The notes: generated by a model from the sequence alone, not told the origin. A stretch of DNA of 64,000 nt from Lichenibacterium minor (GCF_004137685.1 NZ_QYBB01000001.1:1-64000); one strand, 5' to 3'. Shown: positions 31,239-41,638, numbered from the stretch's first letter. Made by a program: numbers and translations.

Positions 31239-31637
31239 TTGCGCCTCCACCGGTCCGTGCTCGTCCCGCTCCTGGCCCTCGCGTCCGGCCCCGCCGCCGC
31301 CGCGGCGACCTGCCAGATCGCCCCGTTCGACCTGAGCTTCGGCAGCGACGGCGAAACCACCATGGTGGTCAGGAGCGGGGCGGTCTGCGGCGTGTCCTTC
31401 GTGCAGGGAGGCCGCGGCCGCACCGTCAGCGCCGGCGGCATCAACCACCTCGGCATCTCCGAACAGGGACTGCACGGGCGCGCGGGGACGTCGGGCTACA
31501 ACGGCTGGGGATACCAGTCGCAGAAGGGCTATGTCGGCAAGGACCGGTTCGTGCTCGAGGTCGGCGGGGAGATCATGTACAGCCGCGTGATCCGCGGCAC
31601 GTCCCACATCACGGTCGACGTCGACGTGGTGCCCTGA
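31239..31637 (+). CDS. Exported hypothetical protein
   Basis: A 132-residue protein with a clear Sec signal peptide ([17 protein letters not shown], cleavage near residue 23). Two cysteines (CQIAPF and AVCGVSF) could form a disulfide in the periplasm. The mature part is beta-rich with many Gly and Tyr ([19 protein letters not shown]) and ends in alternating hydrophobics ([10 protein letters not shown]), suggesting a small beta sandwich. The TTG start has a strong GGGAAGGGA six bases upstream. I do not recognise the family. Confidence 0.72.
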   Translation: MRLHRSVLVPLLALASGPAAAAATCQIAPFDLSFGSDGETTMVVRSGAVCGVSFVQGGRGRTVSAGGINHLGISEQGLHGRAGTSGYNGWGYQSQKGYVGKDRFVLEVGGEIMYSRVIRGTSHITVDVDVVP

Positions 31638-31748
31638 CGGGCCGAGGCCGTCCCGAAGCCGTCCGACCCGGGCGGGCGCCCGCCCGGGTGTTTCCACCGG
31701 ATCGCGATCTGCTCTAGACACCGGCCATCGAGCACCCGGGAGCGTTCC

Positions 31749-32369
31749 ATGGCCGACGACATGCACTACTACGAGCCTGCGACGGGCCACGGCCTCGCGC
31801 ACGACCCGTTCAACTCCATCGTGGGGCCACGCCCCATCGGCTGGATCTCGAGCGTCGACCGCGACGGCCGCCGCAACCTGGCGCCCTACAGCTTCTTCAA
31901 CGCATTCAACTACGTCCCGCCGATCGTCGGCTTCTGCTCGATCGGCTACAAGGACAGCGTCCGCAACGTCGAAGCGACGGGCGAGTTCGGCTGGAGCCTG
32001 TCGACCTTCGCCCTCGCCGAGGCGATGAACCAGTCCTGCGCCGCCGTCGCCCCCGGCGTCGACGAGTTCGACCTCGCCGGGCTGACCGCGGCGCCGTCGC
32101 GGCGGATCGGGGCGCCGCGCGTGGGCGAAAGCCCCGTGTCCTTCGAGTGCAGGCTCACCCAGTTGGTCAGGCTCAAGACCGCGGCGGGCCGCGACGTCGA
32201 CAGCTGGATGGTGTTCGGCGAGGTCGTGGCGGTCCACATCGATCGATCGCTGATCGTGGACGGCGTGTACCGGACCGCCGCCGCCGAGCCGATCCTGCGC
32301 GGCGGCGGGCCCGGCGACTATTTCAAGGTGTCCGAGGCGCAGAAGTTCGTGATGATGCGGCCGCGCTGA
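31749..32369 (+). CDS. Flavin reductase-like, FMN-binding split-barrel protein
   Basis: A 206-residue protein of the flavin-reductase-like domain family. [37 protein letters not shown] is the typical FMN-binding segment, and [11 protein letters not shown] with [15 protein letters not shown] continues the barrel. Members reduce flavin for two-component monooxygenases or act as small flavoproteins. No oxygenase gene adjoins it, so its partner is unknown. It is convergent with a large membrane protein gene 10 bp on. Confidence 0.88.
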   Translation: MADDMHYYEPATGHGLAHDPFNSIVGPRPIGWISSVDRDGRRNLAPYSFFNAFNYVPPIVGFCSIGYKDSVRNVEATGEFGWSLSTFALAEAMNQSCAAVAPGVDEFDLAGLTAAPSRRIGAPRVGESPVSFECRLTQLVRLKTAAGRDVDSWMVFGEVVAVHIDRSLIVDGVYRTAAAEPILRGGGPGDYFKVSEAQKFVMMRPR

Positions 32370-32379
32370 CGGCCGGGTT

Positions 32380-34779
32380 TCAGTTTTCCGGGACGATGCC
32401 GCCCCAATAGGACCAGCCCCAGGCGCAATCCTCCCGGCAGCTCGTTTCGGCCGTGACGGCGGCGAGGCCCGGCGGCAGGTCGACGTCCTCCGACTGCTGT
32501 CCCCGGTCGGCCACCACCGCGGCGGGGTCGAGGCACCGCCGCCAGATCGGAACCGCCCCGGGCGAGGCCGCGACGGCGAAGCACACGCCCTTCGTCGCGC
32601 CGTCCGTCCAGGCCGCGTCGGAGATGCCGAACTTCAGGCGCAGCCGCCGCGCGCCCGCCACGGGGATCGTCAGCGCCGTCGGCGGCAGGGCGGTCAGCCG
32701 GTCTCCGTCGAGCTGGCCGGCCCGGCCGATGGCGCGCACGAGGCGGCGCCACGGCAGGGCGCGGGCGAGGTCTTCGACCAGCGGCGCCGACGCGGCGCTC
32801 GGGGCCGCGGCCGGCACGGTGACGCGGCGCAGCTCGACCGACACGGAAGGCTGGTAGAAGAACCGGGCCCAGGGCGCCCCTTCGACCGCCACGGCGGTGA
32901 CGTCGGCACCGCCGGTGTCCTCGGCATGGCCCAGGGCGAGGTCGGCGAACCCGTCGGCATCGGTCAGCAGCGGCGACAGCAGGAATCCGCCGGCCGCCAT
33001 GGCGGGCACGAAACGGTAGTCCTGCCGGTCCCCGTTCGCCAGCGTCACCCGCAGGGTCAGCGCCGGCGGGCGGAACAGCACTGCGGCGACCCGGCCGAGC
33101 GGCGTCGGGCGCACCGTCATGCGGGCGAAGACGGGGCCGGTGAAGGGCAGCGCGGCCGGTCGGCCCAGCACGGTCTCGACGGCGACGGGAGGACTCAGCG
33201 GGTCGGCCAGCGGGTCGGCACGCCGCCGCAGCGCGACCCACGGGCCGACGCGGGTTCGCGGCTCGTAGCGGCGCAGCAGCTCCGGCCAGAGCGCCCCCTC
33301 CATGGCGGCCGGGTAGCGGTCGTCGAGTTCGCCCATGCCGAAAATCACCCAATCGGGGGCGTTCGGCCCGGCGTAGAAGGCCGCGTTGGCGGCGATCAGC
33401 CCGGCCGTGTAGGTGGGGTATTCCTGGAAGCTCGGCCGCGGACGATAGTCGAGGCCGTTCGCCAGGACGGCGCTCTGCTCGGACGGCAGCATGTCGACGG
33501 TGCCGGACAGGGGCGGCATCGGCCGGGCCGCCGCGGCGGCCGCCCATGCGGCGGCCTTGTCGCTGCGGGCCCGTGCGGCGAAGGCCGACGGACTCCGGGC
33601 GAAGCGGCCGACGGCGTCGAGTTCCGCGGCGAGCTGGCCGCGCATGCCGGTGTAGACGTCCGGCAGATGGGCCAGGGATGCGTCCCGCCCCGTCGCGGCC
33701 AGCAGGAAGAGCGGCCCCGCGACCCACAGCACGGCCAGCGCGCCCGTGCCGAGCGCGGCCGCCCCGAGCCGCGACCGGGGCAGGACGAGGCCGACCGCCA
33801 CGATGAGGCCGCCCTGCCCGAGCAGCGACCAGGCGATCTGGGTATGGGTGTCGGCGCGGACGAACCCGGCCTTGAGCCCGACGAGGGACAGGAAGGCCGT
33901 GCCGAGCGCCGCGGCGACACGCCCGCCCCGCCCCGGCGAGCCGCCCAGGCCCGAGACCGCCACGAGCGCGGCGGCGCCGAGCAGGAAAGCGCCGAGTTCG
34001 ACGCCGTCCGAGGCGAGATACATGGCTTCGCCATAGCCCGACGCCTGCTGGCCCTGCAGGTCGAGGTAGGCGGGCAGGTCGACCAGGCTCTGGCCATGGC
34101 CGAGGAAGCACGCCAGAGCGCCCGCCAGGCAGGCCGGCAACAGGGCCGGGACGCGACGGCGGGCCAGCACCGCGCGCACATCGGCGAGGATGAAGACGCC
34201 GAGCGCGGCGACGCCGAAGCTCGTCTTGGCCACCGCGATCGCGCCGAGGAGTGCCGCCCCCGACAGGACCGTCGCGGCCGCGGCGCGGTCCTTCGGCGCC
34301 CGCGCGAGGTCGAGCAGCAGGAGGGCGAGGACCAGCGCGTAGACGAAGGCGTCGATGTCGAGCGCCAACTGCGTCGCGAGGGCGGCGGCATCGGCGGCCA
34401 GGGCGAGCGGCACGAGCCAGGCGCCGTGGCGCAGCCCCTTCACCGCCCCGCGGGCGAGCAGCGCCAGCGCGAAGGTGTGGACGAGCGCGAGGCCGCACAG
34501 GACCGGGACGGCGCGGAGGAGATAGCCTTCGGTGAAGTAGCGCGTGACGAGCTCGGACGCCGGCCCGTAGGTGAAGGTGATGTCGACGCCCCACCGCGCC
34601 GACCGCGCCGCCGCCTCGCCGAGCACGGCGATCCAGGACTCGTCGCGGCCCCCGGCCGGCAACTGGATCGACAGCGGCTTCAGCACGAACAGCAGGGCGG
34701 CACCGGCCAGCGCCAGCACGGCGGCGGTGACGGCGGCACGACCGACGGCGCGCCCGGTTCTCGTGGTTCCGACCGTCAT
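32380..34779 (-). CDS. Large polytopic membrane protein, possibly GT-C-like
   Basis: A 799-residue protein with about 10-12 predicted transmembrane helices in residues 1-380 and a soluble C-terminal half that is beta-rich. After the first helix the loop carries [22 protein letters not shown] then [14 protein letters not shown]. An acidic DE just after helix 1 and a GP-containing second loop recall GT-C glycosyltransferases that use lipid-linked sugars. No family signature is conclusive. The C-terminal domain has paired Cys residues ([16 protein letters not shown]). Neighbours give no pathway. It may modify cell-surface glycans, which is inference. Confidence 0.72.
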   Translation of the reverse strand: MTVGTTRTGRAVGRAAVTAAVLALAGAALLFVLKPLSIQLPAGGRDESWIAVLGEAAARSARWGVDITFTYGPASELVTRYFTEGYLLRAVPVLCGLALVHTFALALLARGAVKGLRHGAWLVPLALAADAAALATQLALDIDAFVYALVLALLLLDLARAPKDRAAAATVLSGAALLGAIAVAKTSFGVAALGVFILADVRAVLARRRVPALLPACLAGALACFLGHGQSLVDLPAYLDLQGQQASGYGEAMYLASDGVELGAFLLGAAALVAVSGLGGSPGRGGRVAAALGTAFLSLVGLKAGFVRADTHTQIAWSLLGQGGLIVAVGLVLPRSRLGAAALGTGALAVLWVAGPLFLLAATGRDASLAHLPDVYTGMRGQLAAELDAVGRFARSPSAFAARARSDKAAAWAAAAAARPMPPLSGTVDMLPSEQSAVLANGLDYRPRPSFQEYPTYTAGLIAANAAFYAGPNAPDWVIFGMGELDDRYPAAMEGALWPELLRRYEPRTRVGPWVALRRRADPLADPLSPPVAVETVLGRPAALPFTGPVFARMTVRPTPLGRVAAVLFRPPALTLRVTLANGDRQDYRFVPAMAAGGFLLSPLLTDADGFADLALGHAEDTGGADVTAVAVEGAPWARFFYQPSVSVELRRVTVPAAAPSAASAPLVEDLARALPWRRLVRAIGRAGQLDGDRLTALPPTALTIPVAGARRLRLKFGISDAAWTDGATKGVCFAVAASPGAVPIWRRCLDPAAVVADRGQQSEDVDLPPGLAAVTAETSCREDCAWGWSYWGGIVPEN

Positions 34780-34947
34780 CCGCGTGGTGCCGTCCGTCGC
34801 CGACGATCCGGCGCGAACTCCCCTTACCCGCTCGACGCGGCCGGCACAAAGCGGCGCCCCGCCGGTCCTGTTGCCGAAGCGCTCGCTCGGGCGTTACACC
34901 GGGGCGGCGCCCGACGCCGCGGCGCCGAACCCAGAGGACCCGACGCC

Positions 34948-35244
34948 ATGATCTACGTGATCGCGACCGTCCACATCCACCCCGGGAAGCGGGCCGACTT
35001 TCTCGAAGCCGCGCGCAGCGTGATCGCCCATACGGTGAAGGAGGAGGGCTGCCTGTCCTACGACCTCACCAGCAGCATCACCGAGCCGAACGCGTTCGTC
35101 TTCGTGGAGCGCTGGGCGTCGCGCGACGCGCTGGCGGCGCATTTCGACACGCCGCACCTGCAGGAATGGCGCCGCGTGTCGGCCGACTACGTGGTCGACC
35201 GCAAGGTCGAGGTGATCCATCCCGAAAAGGTCGAGGACCTCTAG
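34948..35244 (+). CDS. Antibiotic biosynthesis monooxygenase (ABM) domain protein
   Basis: A 98-residue single-domain ABM/YgiN-type dimeric alpha-beta barrel protein. [65 protein letters not shown] are the family core. Such proteins include quinol monooxygenases and enzymes of unknown role. It lies alone between the membrane-protein gene (divergent) and ureE; 236 bp separate it from ureE, with no other gene in that gap. Confidence 0.9.
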   Translation: MIYVIATVHIHPGKRADFLEAARSVIAHTVKEEGCLSYDLTSSITEPNAFVFVERWASRDALAAHFDTPHLQEWRRVSADYVVDRKVEVIHPEKVEDL

Positions 35245-35480
35245 GTTCCGCGACGAGGCTCCGGCCCCCTCCGCCAGCGGACGGCCGCTCCCCGTCGGCG
35301 ATCACCCGGGGCGTCCCACGCGGGCGACGCGGCAGGTGCGGCGGCCGGTCCGCGGATCGCGATCCGACAGGCGCGGTGAAGGGCGCGGCGATCGTCCTGA
35401 CCGCGCCGGATCGCCGAGCGCGCCGGTGTGCGGCGCACACCATCCATCAGCTCCGTCAGCAGCTCCACGAGGATGAACCC

Positions 35481-36185
35481 TTGATCCGTGCCACCAAAGT
35501 CCTGCCCCGCGGCCACTGGCCCGACGGCACCGCCATCGCCGACGCCGTCGTGCTCGACTTCGACGACCGCCACCGCCGGCGCATCGCCATGACGGGCACG
35601 GGCGGCCTCGAATTCCTGCTCGACCTCGACGAGGCCGTGGCGCTGCGCGGCGGCGACGGGCTGGCGCTCGACGACGGGCGCGTGGTCGAGGTGGTGGCCG
35701 CCGCCGAGCCCCTGATCGAGGTGCGCGGGCGCACCCCGGGCGACCTCGTGCGCCTCGCCTGGCACATCGGCAACCGGCACCTGTCGGCCCAGGTGATGCC
35801 CAACGCGCTGCGGCTGCGCGGCGACCACGTCATCGAGGACATGTTGCGCGGCCTCGGCGCCGCCGTGGTGTCGATCGACGCCCCCTTCGACCCCGAAGGG
35901 GGTGCCTACGCGGGAGCCGGCCACGCCACCGTCGACCATCACAAGCACGGCGACGGGCCGAAGGACGCGAAGGGCGGCAAGCACAAGCACGACGGCCACA
36001 AGCACGATCACGGCAAGCACGACCACGGCAAGCACGACCACGGCAAGCACGACGGCCACAAGCACGACCACGGCAAGCCCGGGGAGGACAAGCACGGCCG
36101 CGACGGGCACAAGCACGGCGACGCGACGGCGGATCACGACGAGAAGCACGGCCACAAGCACGGCAAGCACAAGCACGACCATTGA
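35481..36185 (+). CDS. ureE: Urease accessory protein UreE with His-rich tail
   Basis: Nickel metallochaperone for urease, 234 residues. The core ([12 protein letters not shown] ... [33 protein letters not shown]) is a standard UreE, including the conserved nickel-binding His in the GNRH region. From about residue 150 it continues as a tail with about 27 His in GKHDH/GHKHD repeats, much longer than usual, suited to binding several nickel ions. The TTG at 35481 has CGAGGA 9 bp upstream and gives the expected N-terminus. Its stop overlaps the TTG of ureF (ATTGA). Confidence 0.93.
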   Translation: MIRATKVLPRGHWPDGTAIADAVVLDFDDRHRRRIAMTGTGGLEFLLDLDEAVALRGGDGLALDDGRVVEVVAAAEPLIEVRGRTPGDLVRLAWHIGNRHLSAQVMPNALRLRGDHVIEDMLRGLGAAVVSIDAPFDPEGGAYAGAGHATVDHHKHGDGPKDAKGGKHKHDGHKHDHGKHDHGKHDHGKHDGHKHDHGKPGEDKHGRDGHKHGDATADHDEKHGHKHGKHKHDH

Positions 36186-36862
36186 ACGAAGCCGCCGCTT
36201 TCCCGCTGCAACTGCTCGCCTGGCTGTCGCCGGCCTTCCCGGTCGGCGCCTTCGCGTATTCGCACGGCCTCGAAAGCGCGGTCGACGACGGTCTCGTGCG
36301 TGACGCCGACGGCCTGGCGTGCTGGATCGGCGACCTCCTGCGCCACGGCTCGGCGCGGCAGGATGCCGTGCTGGCCGCCGAAGCCTGGCGGCTGGCCCCG
36401 GCGGGCGACCGGAACGCCTTGGCCGAGCTGAACGACCTCGGGCTGGCCTTGGCGCCGTCGCGCGAGCGCCGGCTGGAAACGGGCGGCACCGGCCGCGCCT
36501 TCGCCGACGCGATCCGCGGCGCCTGGCCGGAGGGGCATTGTTCCGCCCTGCCGGCGGGCGAGGACGTGGCCTATCCGGTGGCCTTCGGGGCGACGGCCGG
36601 GACGGCGGCCCTGCCGCTCGGGGCGAGCCTCGAAGCCTTGGCGCTCGGCTTCGTGGCCAACCTCGTGTCGGCGGCCGTGCGGCTCGGGCCGATCGGCCAA
36701 ACCGACGGCCAGCGCGTCACGGCGATGCTGCTGCCCGAAGCGCGGCGGCTCGGCGCCGTCGCGGCAGGGTCCACGCTCGACGACCTCGGCGCCTGTGCCC
36801 TAAGGTCGGACGTGGCCGCCCTGCGGCACGAAACGCTGTATTCGAGGCTGTTCCGCTCATGA
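36182..36862 (+). CDS. ureF: Urease accessory protein UreF
   Basis: A 226-residue all-helical protein that assembles with UreD/UreH and UreG on apo-urease and gates its activation. [24 protein letters not shown] at the N-terminus, [14 protein letters not shown] in the middle and [15 protein letters not shown] near the end are diagnostic. The TTG start overlaps the ureE stop and the stop overlaps the ureG start by ATGA, so ureEFG form a coupled operon. Confidence 0.95.
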   Translation: MNEAAAFPLQLLAWLSPAFPVGAFAYSHGLESAVDDGLVRDADGLACWIGDLLRHGSARQDAVLAAEAWRLAPAGDRNALAELNDLGLALAPSRERRLETGGTGRAFADAIRGAWPEGHCSALPAGEDVAYPVAFGATAGTAALPLGASLEALALGFVANLVSAAVRLGPIGQTDGQRVTAMLLPEARRLGAVAAGSTLDDLGACALRSDVAALRHETLYSRLFRS

Positions 36863-37476
36863 CATCGCGACACGGGCCCCTGAGAGTGGGCATCGGCGGC
36901 CCCGTCGGCTCCGGCAAGACGGCGCTGATGGAGCAGCTGTGCCGGCGGCTGCGGGACACCCACGAGATCGCCGCCATCACCAACGACATCTACACCAAGG
37001 AGGACGCCGAGATCCTGGCGCGGGCCGAAGCGCTGCCGCTCGACCGCATCCTCGGCGTCGAAACGGGCGGTTGCCCCCACACCGCGATCCGCGAGGACTG
37101 CTCGATCAATCTGGCTGCGGTCGCCGACCTCGAACGGCGCTTTCCCGACCTCGACCTGATCCTGATCGAATCGGGTGGCGACAACCTCGCCGCCACCTTC
37201 TCGCCGGAGCTCGCCGACCTCACCGTCTACGTCATCGACGTGTCGGGCGGGGAGAAGATCCCGCGCAAGGGCGGCCCGGGCATCACCCGCTCCGACCTGT
37301 TCGTCATCAACAAGACCGACCTCGCCCCCCATGTCGGCGCTTCGCTCGACGTGATGGAACGCGACACGGAGCGGATGCGGCGCGGCAAGCCCTGGGTGTT
37401 CTCCAACATGAAGTCCGGGCAGGGCGTCGATGCGGTGATCGACTTCATCCACCGGAAGGGTGGCCTCGGGGCCTGA
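36859..37476 (+). CDS. ureG: Urease accessory GTPase UreG
   Basis: A 205-residue SIMIBI-class GTPase that drives nickel insertion into urease. The P-loop [16 protein letters not shown], the metal-binding CPH motif in [33 protein letters not shown] and the specificity motif VINKTDLAP are all present. Length is normal. It is the last gene of the ureEFG operon; the urease subunits (ureABC) and ureD are not in this window, so they must lie elsewhere if a functional urease exists. Confidence 0.97.
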   Translation: MTSRHGPLRVGIGGPVGSGKTALMEQLCRRLRDTHEIAAITNDIYTKEDAEILARAEALPLDRILGVETGGCPHTAIREDCSINLAAVADLERRFPDLDLILIESGGDNLAATFSPELADLTVYVIDVSGGEKIPRKGGPGITRSDLFVINKTDLAPHVGASLDVMERDTERMRRGKPWVFSNMKSGQGVDAVIDFIHRKGGLGA

Positions 37477-37578
37477 GCGGAACCGAAGTCCCTTTGAATC
37501 GCCGCGGGTTCGTCGGATAAGGTGCGCCGGACCGCGTCGCCGCGGGTCGGCCGCGATTCCTTCTCGGGAAAGAGCAGA

Positions 37579-38298
37579 ATGGCTTTCAACGGATTCCTTC
37601 GCCGCCTGGCCCTGACGGCGGTGGCGGCGGGCGGGCTCGCCGCCGCGGCCTCGATCGCCGGCGCGCAGACCACGACGACCCCGGCCGCGCCCGCGTCCCC
37701 GGCGCCCGCCACCCCGATCACCCCGCCCGTGTCCCAGCCGCCCGCGGCACCGACCGGCCCCACCACGTCCGCCCCCGCCCCCGCGGCGCCCGACGGCAGC
37801 GCGGCGGCGCCCGCGTCGCCGCCCGACACCACCATCAGCCAGACGATGACGCTGCAGCCCCATCCGGTGGTGCAGGTCAGCGGCCAATCCACCTGGGACG
37901 ACGGCTTCAAGGCGCTGAACGACAGCTTCACCAAGCTGAACGAGCAGCTCGCCAAGGACAAGATCCAGCCGACCGGCCGCCCGATGGCGGTGTTCACCGA
38001 GACCGACGACGCGGGCTTCAAGTTCACCGCCATGGTGCCCGTGGCGGCCGACCCGGGCGCCAAGCCCGCCGACATGCCCGCCGACGAGTCCTTCGGGCAG
38101 TCGCCGGCCGGCAAGGTGATGAAGTTCCAGCACCGCAGCGCCTACGACGATATCGACTCGACCTACGAGGCCATCACGGCCTACCTCGACGAGAAGGGCC
38201 TCGAGGCGAAGAACATGTTCGCCGAGGAATACCTCAATCGCACGAAGAGCTCCGACGACAACACGCTGGAAGTCGACATCTACGTCTTCCTGAAGTGA
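37579..38298 (+). CDS. Exported GyrI-like (effector-binding) domain protein
   Basis: A 239-residue protein with a Sec signal peptide (LALTAVAAGGLAAAASIAGAQ), a roughly 60-residue Pro/Ala/Thr linker, and a C-terminal domain resembling GyrI/SOUL-type effector binding: VVQVSGQSTWDDGFKALN, AVFTETDDAGFKFTAMVPV, GKVMKFQHRSAYDDIDSTYEAI and NTLEVDIYVFLK. GyrI-like domains usually sit in cytoplasmic regulators, so an exported copy is unusual though known in alphaproteobacteria. The ligand is unknown. ATG at 37579 was chosen to place the signal peptide at the N-terminus. Confidence 0.8.
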   Translation: MAFNGFLRRLALTAVAAGGLAAAASIAGAQTTTTPAAPASPAPATPITPPVSQPPAAPTGPTTSAPAPAAPDGSAAAPASPPDTTISQTMTLQPHPVVQVSGQSTWDDGFKALNDSFTKLNEQLAKDKIQPTGRPMAVFTETDDAGFKFTAMVPVAADPGAKPADMPADESFGQSPAGKVMKFQHRSAYDDIDSTYEAITAYLDEKGLEAKNMFAEEYLNRTKSSDDNTLEVDIYVFLK

Positions 38299-38311
38299 TG
38301 CGGCCCTTCCG

Positions 38312-38821
38312 TTGAGGGGACCCCTTCGCGGAGCCGCGCCGGCCGCGGCGGCCCTCGCCCTCGCCGCTTCGGTGCTGGCGGGATGTTCCGCCCTGCCGGT
38401 GCCGGACGCGGCGCCGAGGGTGGTCAGCGCAGGGCCGCTGCCGGTCGACGCCGAAGCGGCCCGGCGCGCCATTGCGCAGTACCGGGCCTCGCACGGGCTC
38501 GGCGCCGTGTCGGTCGATCCGGCGCTGAACCGCGTGGCCCAGCGCCAGGCGGACGCCATGGCGCGGGCCGACACGCTGAGCCACACGCTGGCGGGCGAGC
38601 TTTCGGCGCGCGTCGCCGCGGAAGGCATCCGGCGCGGCGCCGAAGCCGAGAACGTTTCGGCGGGCTACCCCAGCTTCGAGCGCGCGCTCCTGGGTTGGCA
38701 GCATTCTCCCGGCCATGACGCCAACTTGCTGTTCCGTCCGATCCGCCGCATCGGCATCGCGGCGGCTTCGGCGCCGGGCACGCGCTTCAAGACCTACTGG
38801 GCGCTGGTGATGACGGACTGA
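38312..38821 (+). CDS. CAP-domain lipoprotein
   Basis: A 169-residue predicted lipoprotein. The signal sequence ends with LAGC. The mature protein is a CAP (SCP/PR-1-like) domain: AIAQYRASHGLGAVSVDPALNRVAQRQADAMARADTLSH, then AAENVSAGYPSFERALLGWQHSPGHDANLL, with the His and Glu residues typical of the CAP cavity (cores quoted in parts). Bacterial CAP proteins are of unknown function, often envelope-associated. The TTG at 38312 is the apparent start; a nearby ATG at 38298 opens only a five-codon frame ending at TGA, so a frameshift near the start is possible. Confidence 0.8.
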   Translation: MRGPLRGAAPAAAALALAASVLAGCSALPVPDAAPRVVSAGPLPVDAEAARRAIAQYRASHGLGAVSVDPALNRVAQRQADAMARADTLSHTLAGELSARVAAEGIRRGAEAENVSAGYPSFERALLGWQHSPGHDANLLFRPIRRIGIAAASAPGTRFKTYWALVMTD

Positions 38822-39046
38822 TGCCGGCGGCGGCCTGTCTTCGCCGTTCCCCGTCCTGAAGAGGCGGGCGTCTCCCTTCGAGACCTTCCGGACGAGGGCG
38901 GGGAAGCGGGGTCCGCTCAGGACATTGTCGGCACACCATCCGCGGCCGCGGGTGTCGACCGCCGGGGCCCGCGAGCGAGCGCCGTCGCTCCCGCGGCGCG
39001 AAGGGCCGGGGTTGTCCCGGCACCCAGCCCGTGCCACCTGTTTCGC

Positions 39047-39886
39047 ATGCTCCGCTACGCCAAGATGAACGGGGCCGGCAATTCCATCCTGGTGGTGGAC
39101 GAGCGCGGCACCAGTCCCACCCTCACGGGCGAGATGGCGCGCGCCCTGTGCCGCGGCCCCCTGGCCTTCGAGCAGGCGATGGTGCTGTCCGACGGCGCGG
39201 GCGTCGACGCCGCCGTGCGCATCTTCAACACGGACGGTTCGCGCGCCGGCGCCTGCGGCAACGGCTCGCGCTGCGTCGCCTGGTTCATGGGCGAGACGGG
39301 CAGCGGCGACGCGGTCGCGCTCGACGTCGACGGCACGGCCGTGTCGTGCCGCCGCGACGGGCCGCTGTCCTTCACGGTCGACATGGGGCCGCCGCACTTC
39401 GGCTGGCGCGAGATCCCGCTGCGCGAAGCCGCCGACACGTTGAACCTCGATCTCGGCGACGCGCTCGCCGGCACGGGGCTGGAGGCGCCGGCGGCGGTCG
39501 GCATGGGCAACCCGCACGTGGTCTTCTTCGTCCCCGATGCCGCGGCGATCGACCTGCCGGCGCTCGGGCCGCGGTTCGAGCGCCACCCGATGTTTCCGGA
39601 CCGCGCCAACGTGTCCTTCGCCGAAGTGCGGGCGACGGACGCGATCCGCCTGCGCGTGTGGGAGCGGGGCGCCGGGGCGACGCTCGCCTGCGGCTCCGCG
39701 GCCTGCGCCACCCTGGCCGCCGCGGCGCTGCGCGGCCTCACCGGGCGGCAGGCCCGCGTGGCCCTGCCGGGCGGCGAACTCGGCATCGCGTGGCGGGCCG
39801 ACGGCCACCTGATGATGACCGGCCCGGTGGAACTGGAGCACCGCGGCCGGCTCGATCCGGCGACCGGCGCCACGGCGGCGTGGTGA
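39047..39886 (+). CDS. dapF: Diaminopimelate epimerase
   Basis: A 279-residue PLP-independent epimerase converting LL- to meso-diaminopimelate for lysine and peptidoglycan. Both catalytic cysteines are visible: FNTDGSRAGACGNGSRC and TLACGSAACAT. The N-terminal MLRYAKMNGAGNSILVVDERG is the family start with N in place of the usual H in K-M-H-G-A-G-N. Its stop overlaps the GTG start of mtaB (GTGA), a linkage commonly seen in Rhizobiales. The 225 bp upstream contain no gene that I can support. Confidence 0.95.
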   Translation: MLRYAKMNGAGNSILVVDERGTSPTLTGEMARALCRGPLAFEQAMVLSDGAGVDAAVRIFNTDGSRAGACGNGSRCVAWFMGETGSGDAVALDVDGTAVSCRRDGPLSFTVDMGPPHFGWREIPLREAADTLNLDLGDALAGTGLEAPAAVGMGNPHVVFFVPDAAAIDLPALGPRFERHPMFPDRANVSFAEVRATDAIRLRVWERGAGATLACGSAACATLAAAALRGLTGRQARVALPGGELGIAWRADGHLMMTGPVELEHRGRLDPATGATAAW

Positions 39887-41115
39887 CGGGACGCGCCGCG
39901 CAGGCGGGCGGCGTCGAGGTCGTCACCTTCGGCTGCCGCCTCAACATCGTCGAATCCGAGGCCATGCGGGCCGTCGCCACCGCGGCGGGCCACACCGACC
40001 TCGTGGTGGTCAACTCCTGCGCGGTGACGTCCGAAGCCGTGCGCCAGGCCCGGCAGGCGGTCCGCCGCGCCGCGCGCGACCGGCCGGGCGCCGCCATCGT
40101 GCTCACGGGCTGCGCCGCCGAGATCGACGCCGGGCTGCGCGCCCTGCCCGAGGTGACGCGCGTGCTGCCCAACGCCGGCAAGGCGGAGCCCGCCGCCTGG
40201 GCGCGGCCGGGCCATGCCTTCCCGGCCCTCCCGCCGGCGTCGTTCGGGCCGCGGGCCGCGGGCGGTCACACGCGCGGCTTCGTCGAGATCCAGAACGGCT
40301 GCGACCACCGCTGCACCTTCTGCGTCATCCCGTTCGGCCGCGGCGCGTCGCGATCGCGCTCCCCCGAGCGCGTCGTCGCCGAGATCCGGGCGCTGGTGGA
40401 GGGCGGGGCCGCCGAAGCGGTGCTGACCGGCGTCGACGTCACCTCCTACGCGGCCCCCGGCGGCCTGCGGCTCGGGGCGCTGCTGAAGCGGATCCTGCGC
40501 GAGGTGCCCGACCTGCCGCGGCTGCGCCTGTCCTCCATCGACTGCATCGAGGCGGACCGCGACCTGCTCGACGTGCTGGCGGACGAGCCCCGCTTCATGC
40601 CGCACCTGCACCTGTCTCTGCAGCACGGCGCCGACCTCGTCCTGAAACGGATGAAGCGGCGACATTCGCGCGCCGACGCGGTGGCGTTCTGCGCCGAGGC
40701 GAGGAGGCTTCGCCCCGAGATCGCCTTCGGCGCCGACCTCATCGCGGGCTTCCCGACCGAGACGGAGGGCCACGCGGCGGAGTCGCTGGCGCTGGTGGCG
40801 GATTGCGGCATCGCGCACCTCCACGTGTTCCCCTACTCGGCCCGGCCCGGCACGCCCGCGGCGCGGATGCCGGCGGTGCCGGGCGACGTCGTAAAGGCGC
40901 GAGCCGCGGCGCTGCGGGCCGCGGGCGAGGCCGCTCTGGCCCGGCACCTCGACCGCCACGTCGGGACGCGGGCCGTCGTGCTGGCGGAACGCGGCGGACG
41001 GGGGCGCACCGAGGATTTCTCGGCCGTGCGGCTCAGCGCCGGGGTCGAGCCGGGGAGCCTCGTCGCCGTCCGAATCGCGGGCCACGACGGGCGGGAGCTC
41101 CGGGCGGACGGCTGA
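39883..41115 (+). CDS. mtaB: tRNA (t6A37) methylthiotransferase
   Basis: A 410-residue radical-SAM methylthiotransferase adding a methylthio group to t6A37 of tRNA. The N-terminal UPF0004 domain has cysteines in TFGCRLNIVESEAM, VNSCAVT and LTGCAAEI that bind the second 4Fe-4S cluster. The radical-SAM motif is NGCDHRCTFCVIPFGRG. SLQHGADLVLKRMKRRHSR is typical of the family. MtaB rather than MiaB is supported by length and by the dapF linkage. The GTG start overlaps the dapF stop. Confidence 0.93.
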   Translation: MTGRAAQAGGVEVVTFGCRLNIVESEAMRAVATAAGHTDLVVVNSCAVTSEAVRQARQAVRRAARDRPGAAIVLTGCAAEIDAGLRALPEVTRVLPNAGKAEPAAWARPGHAFPALPPASFGPRAAGGHTRGFVEIQNGCDHRCTFCVIPFGRGASRSRSPERVVAEIRALVEGGAAEAVLTGVDVTSYAAPGGLRLGALLKRILREVPDLPRLRLSSIDCIEADRDLLDVLADEPRFMPHLHLSLQHGADLVLKRMKRRHSRADAVAFCAEARRLRPEIAFGADLIAGFPTETEGHAAESLALVADCGIAHLHVFPYSARPGTPAARMPAVPGDVVKARAAALRAAGEAALARHLDRHVGTRAVVLAERGGRGRTEDFSAVRLSAGVEPGSLVAVRIAGHDGRELRADG

Positions 41116-41140
41116 AGGCCGGCGCTGCGGCGCCCATCGC

Positions 41141-41638
41141 TCAATCCAGGACGATCTGCATCCACAGCAGGTCGAGGTAGCGGCCGAACTTGTAGCCGGC
41201 CTGCGGCATCAGCCCGACCTTGGCGAAGCCCATGCGGGCGTGCAGGGCGATCGAGGCCTCGTTGGCGGCGTCGAGGGCCCCGAGCATCACGTGCAGCCCG
41301 AGCGCGCGGGCGCGGGCGATGAGCGCGGCCAGCAGCAGGGCCGCCACGCCGCGGCGCTGGAACTCCGGCGCCACGTAGACCATGTGCTCCACCGTGCGGC
41401 CGAAGCCGTCCTGCGGGCGGAACGGCCCGAAGGACGCGTAGCCCGCCACCGCGTCGCCGTCCGCGGCGACGAGGAACGGCAGCCCGGCGGACTGGCGCCC
41501 CAGGACGAGCGCGCGCCGGTCGGCGAGGTCCGCGGGCGTGAAATTGTAATGCGCCGTCGAGGTCGCGACGACGTGGTTGTGGATCGCCAGGATGGCGGGA
41601 AGGTCGTCCTCGCGGGCGTCGCGGACCACCATGCTCAT
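41141..41638 (-). CDS. GNAT N-acetyltransferase, phosphinothricin-acetyltransferase-like
   Basis: A 165-residue GNAT enzyme. VVRDAREDDLPAILAIHNHVVATSTAHYNF, YASFGPFRPQDGFGRTVEHMVYVAPEFQRRGVAALLL and the LHVMLGALDAANEASIALHARMGF block match the Pat/YncA group that acetylates methionine sulfone, methionine sulfoximine or phosphinothricin (motif cores shown). The acetyl-CoA binding Q-R-R-G-V-A is present. Its ATG overlaps the stop of the antiporter gene (ATGA), so it is the second gene of a two-gene operon. Confidence 0.88.
   Translation of the reverse strand: MSMVVRDAREDDLPAILAIHNHVVATSTAHYNFTPADLADRRALVLGRQSAGLPFLVAADGDAVAGYASFGPFRPQDGFGRTVEHMVYVAPEFQRRGVAALLLAALIARARALGLHVMLGALDAANEASIALHARMGFAKVGLMPQAGYKFGRYLDLLWMQIVLD

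Noticed and set aside
38822..39046. Gene in the gap before dapF
   Set aside because: Open frames there have atypical composition and no ribosome-binding site; I see nothing to support a gene.
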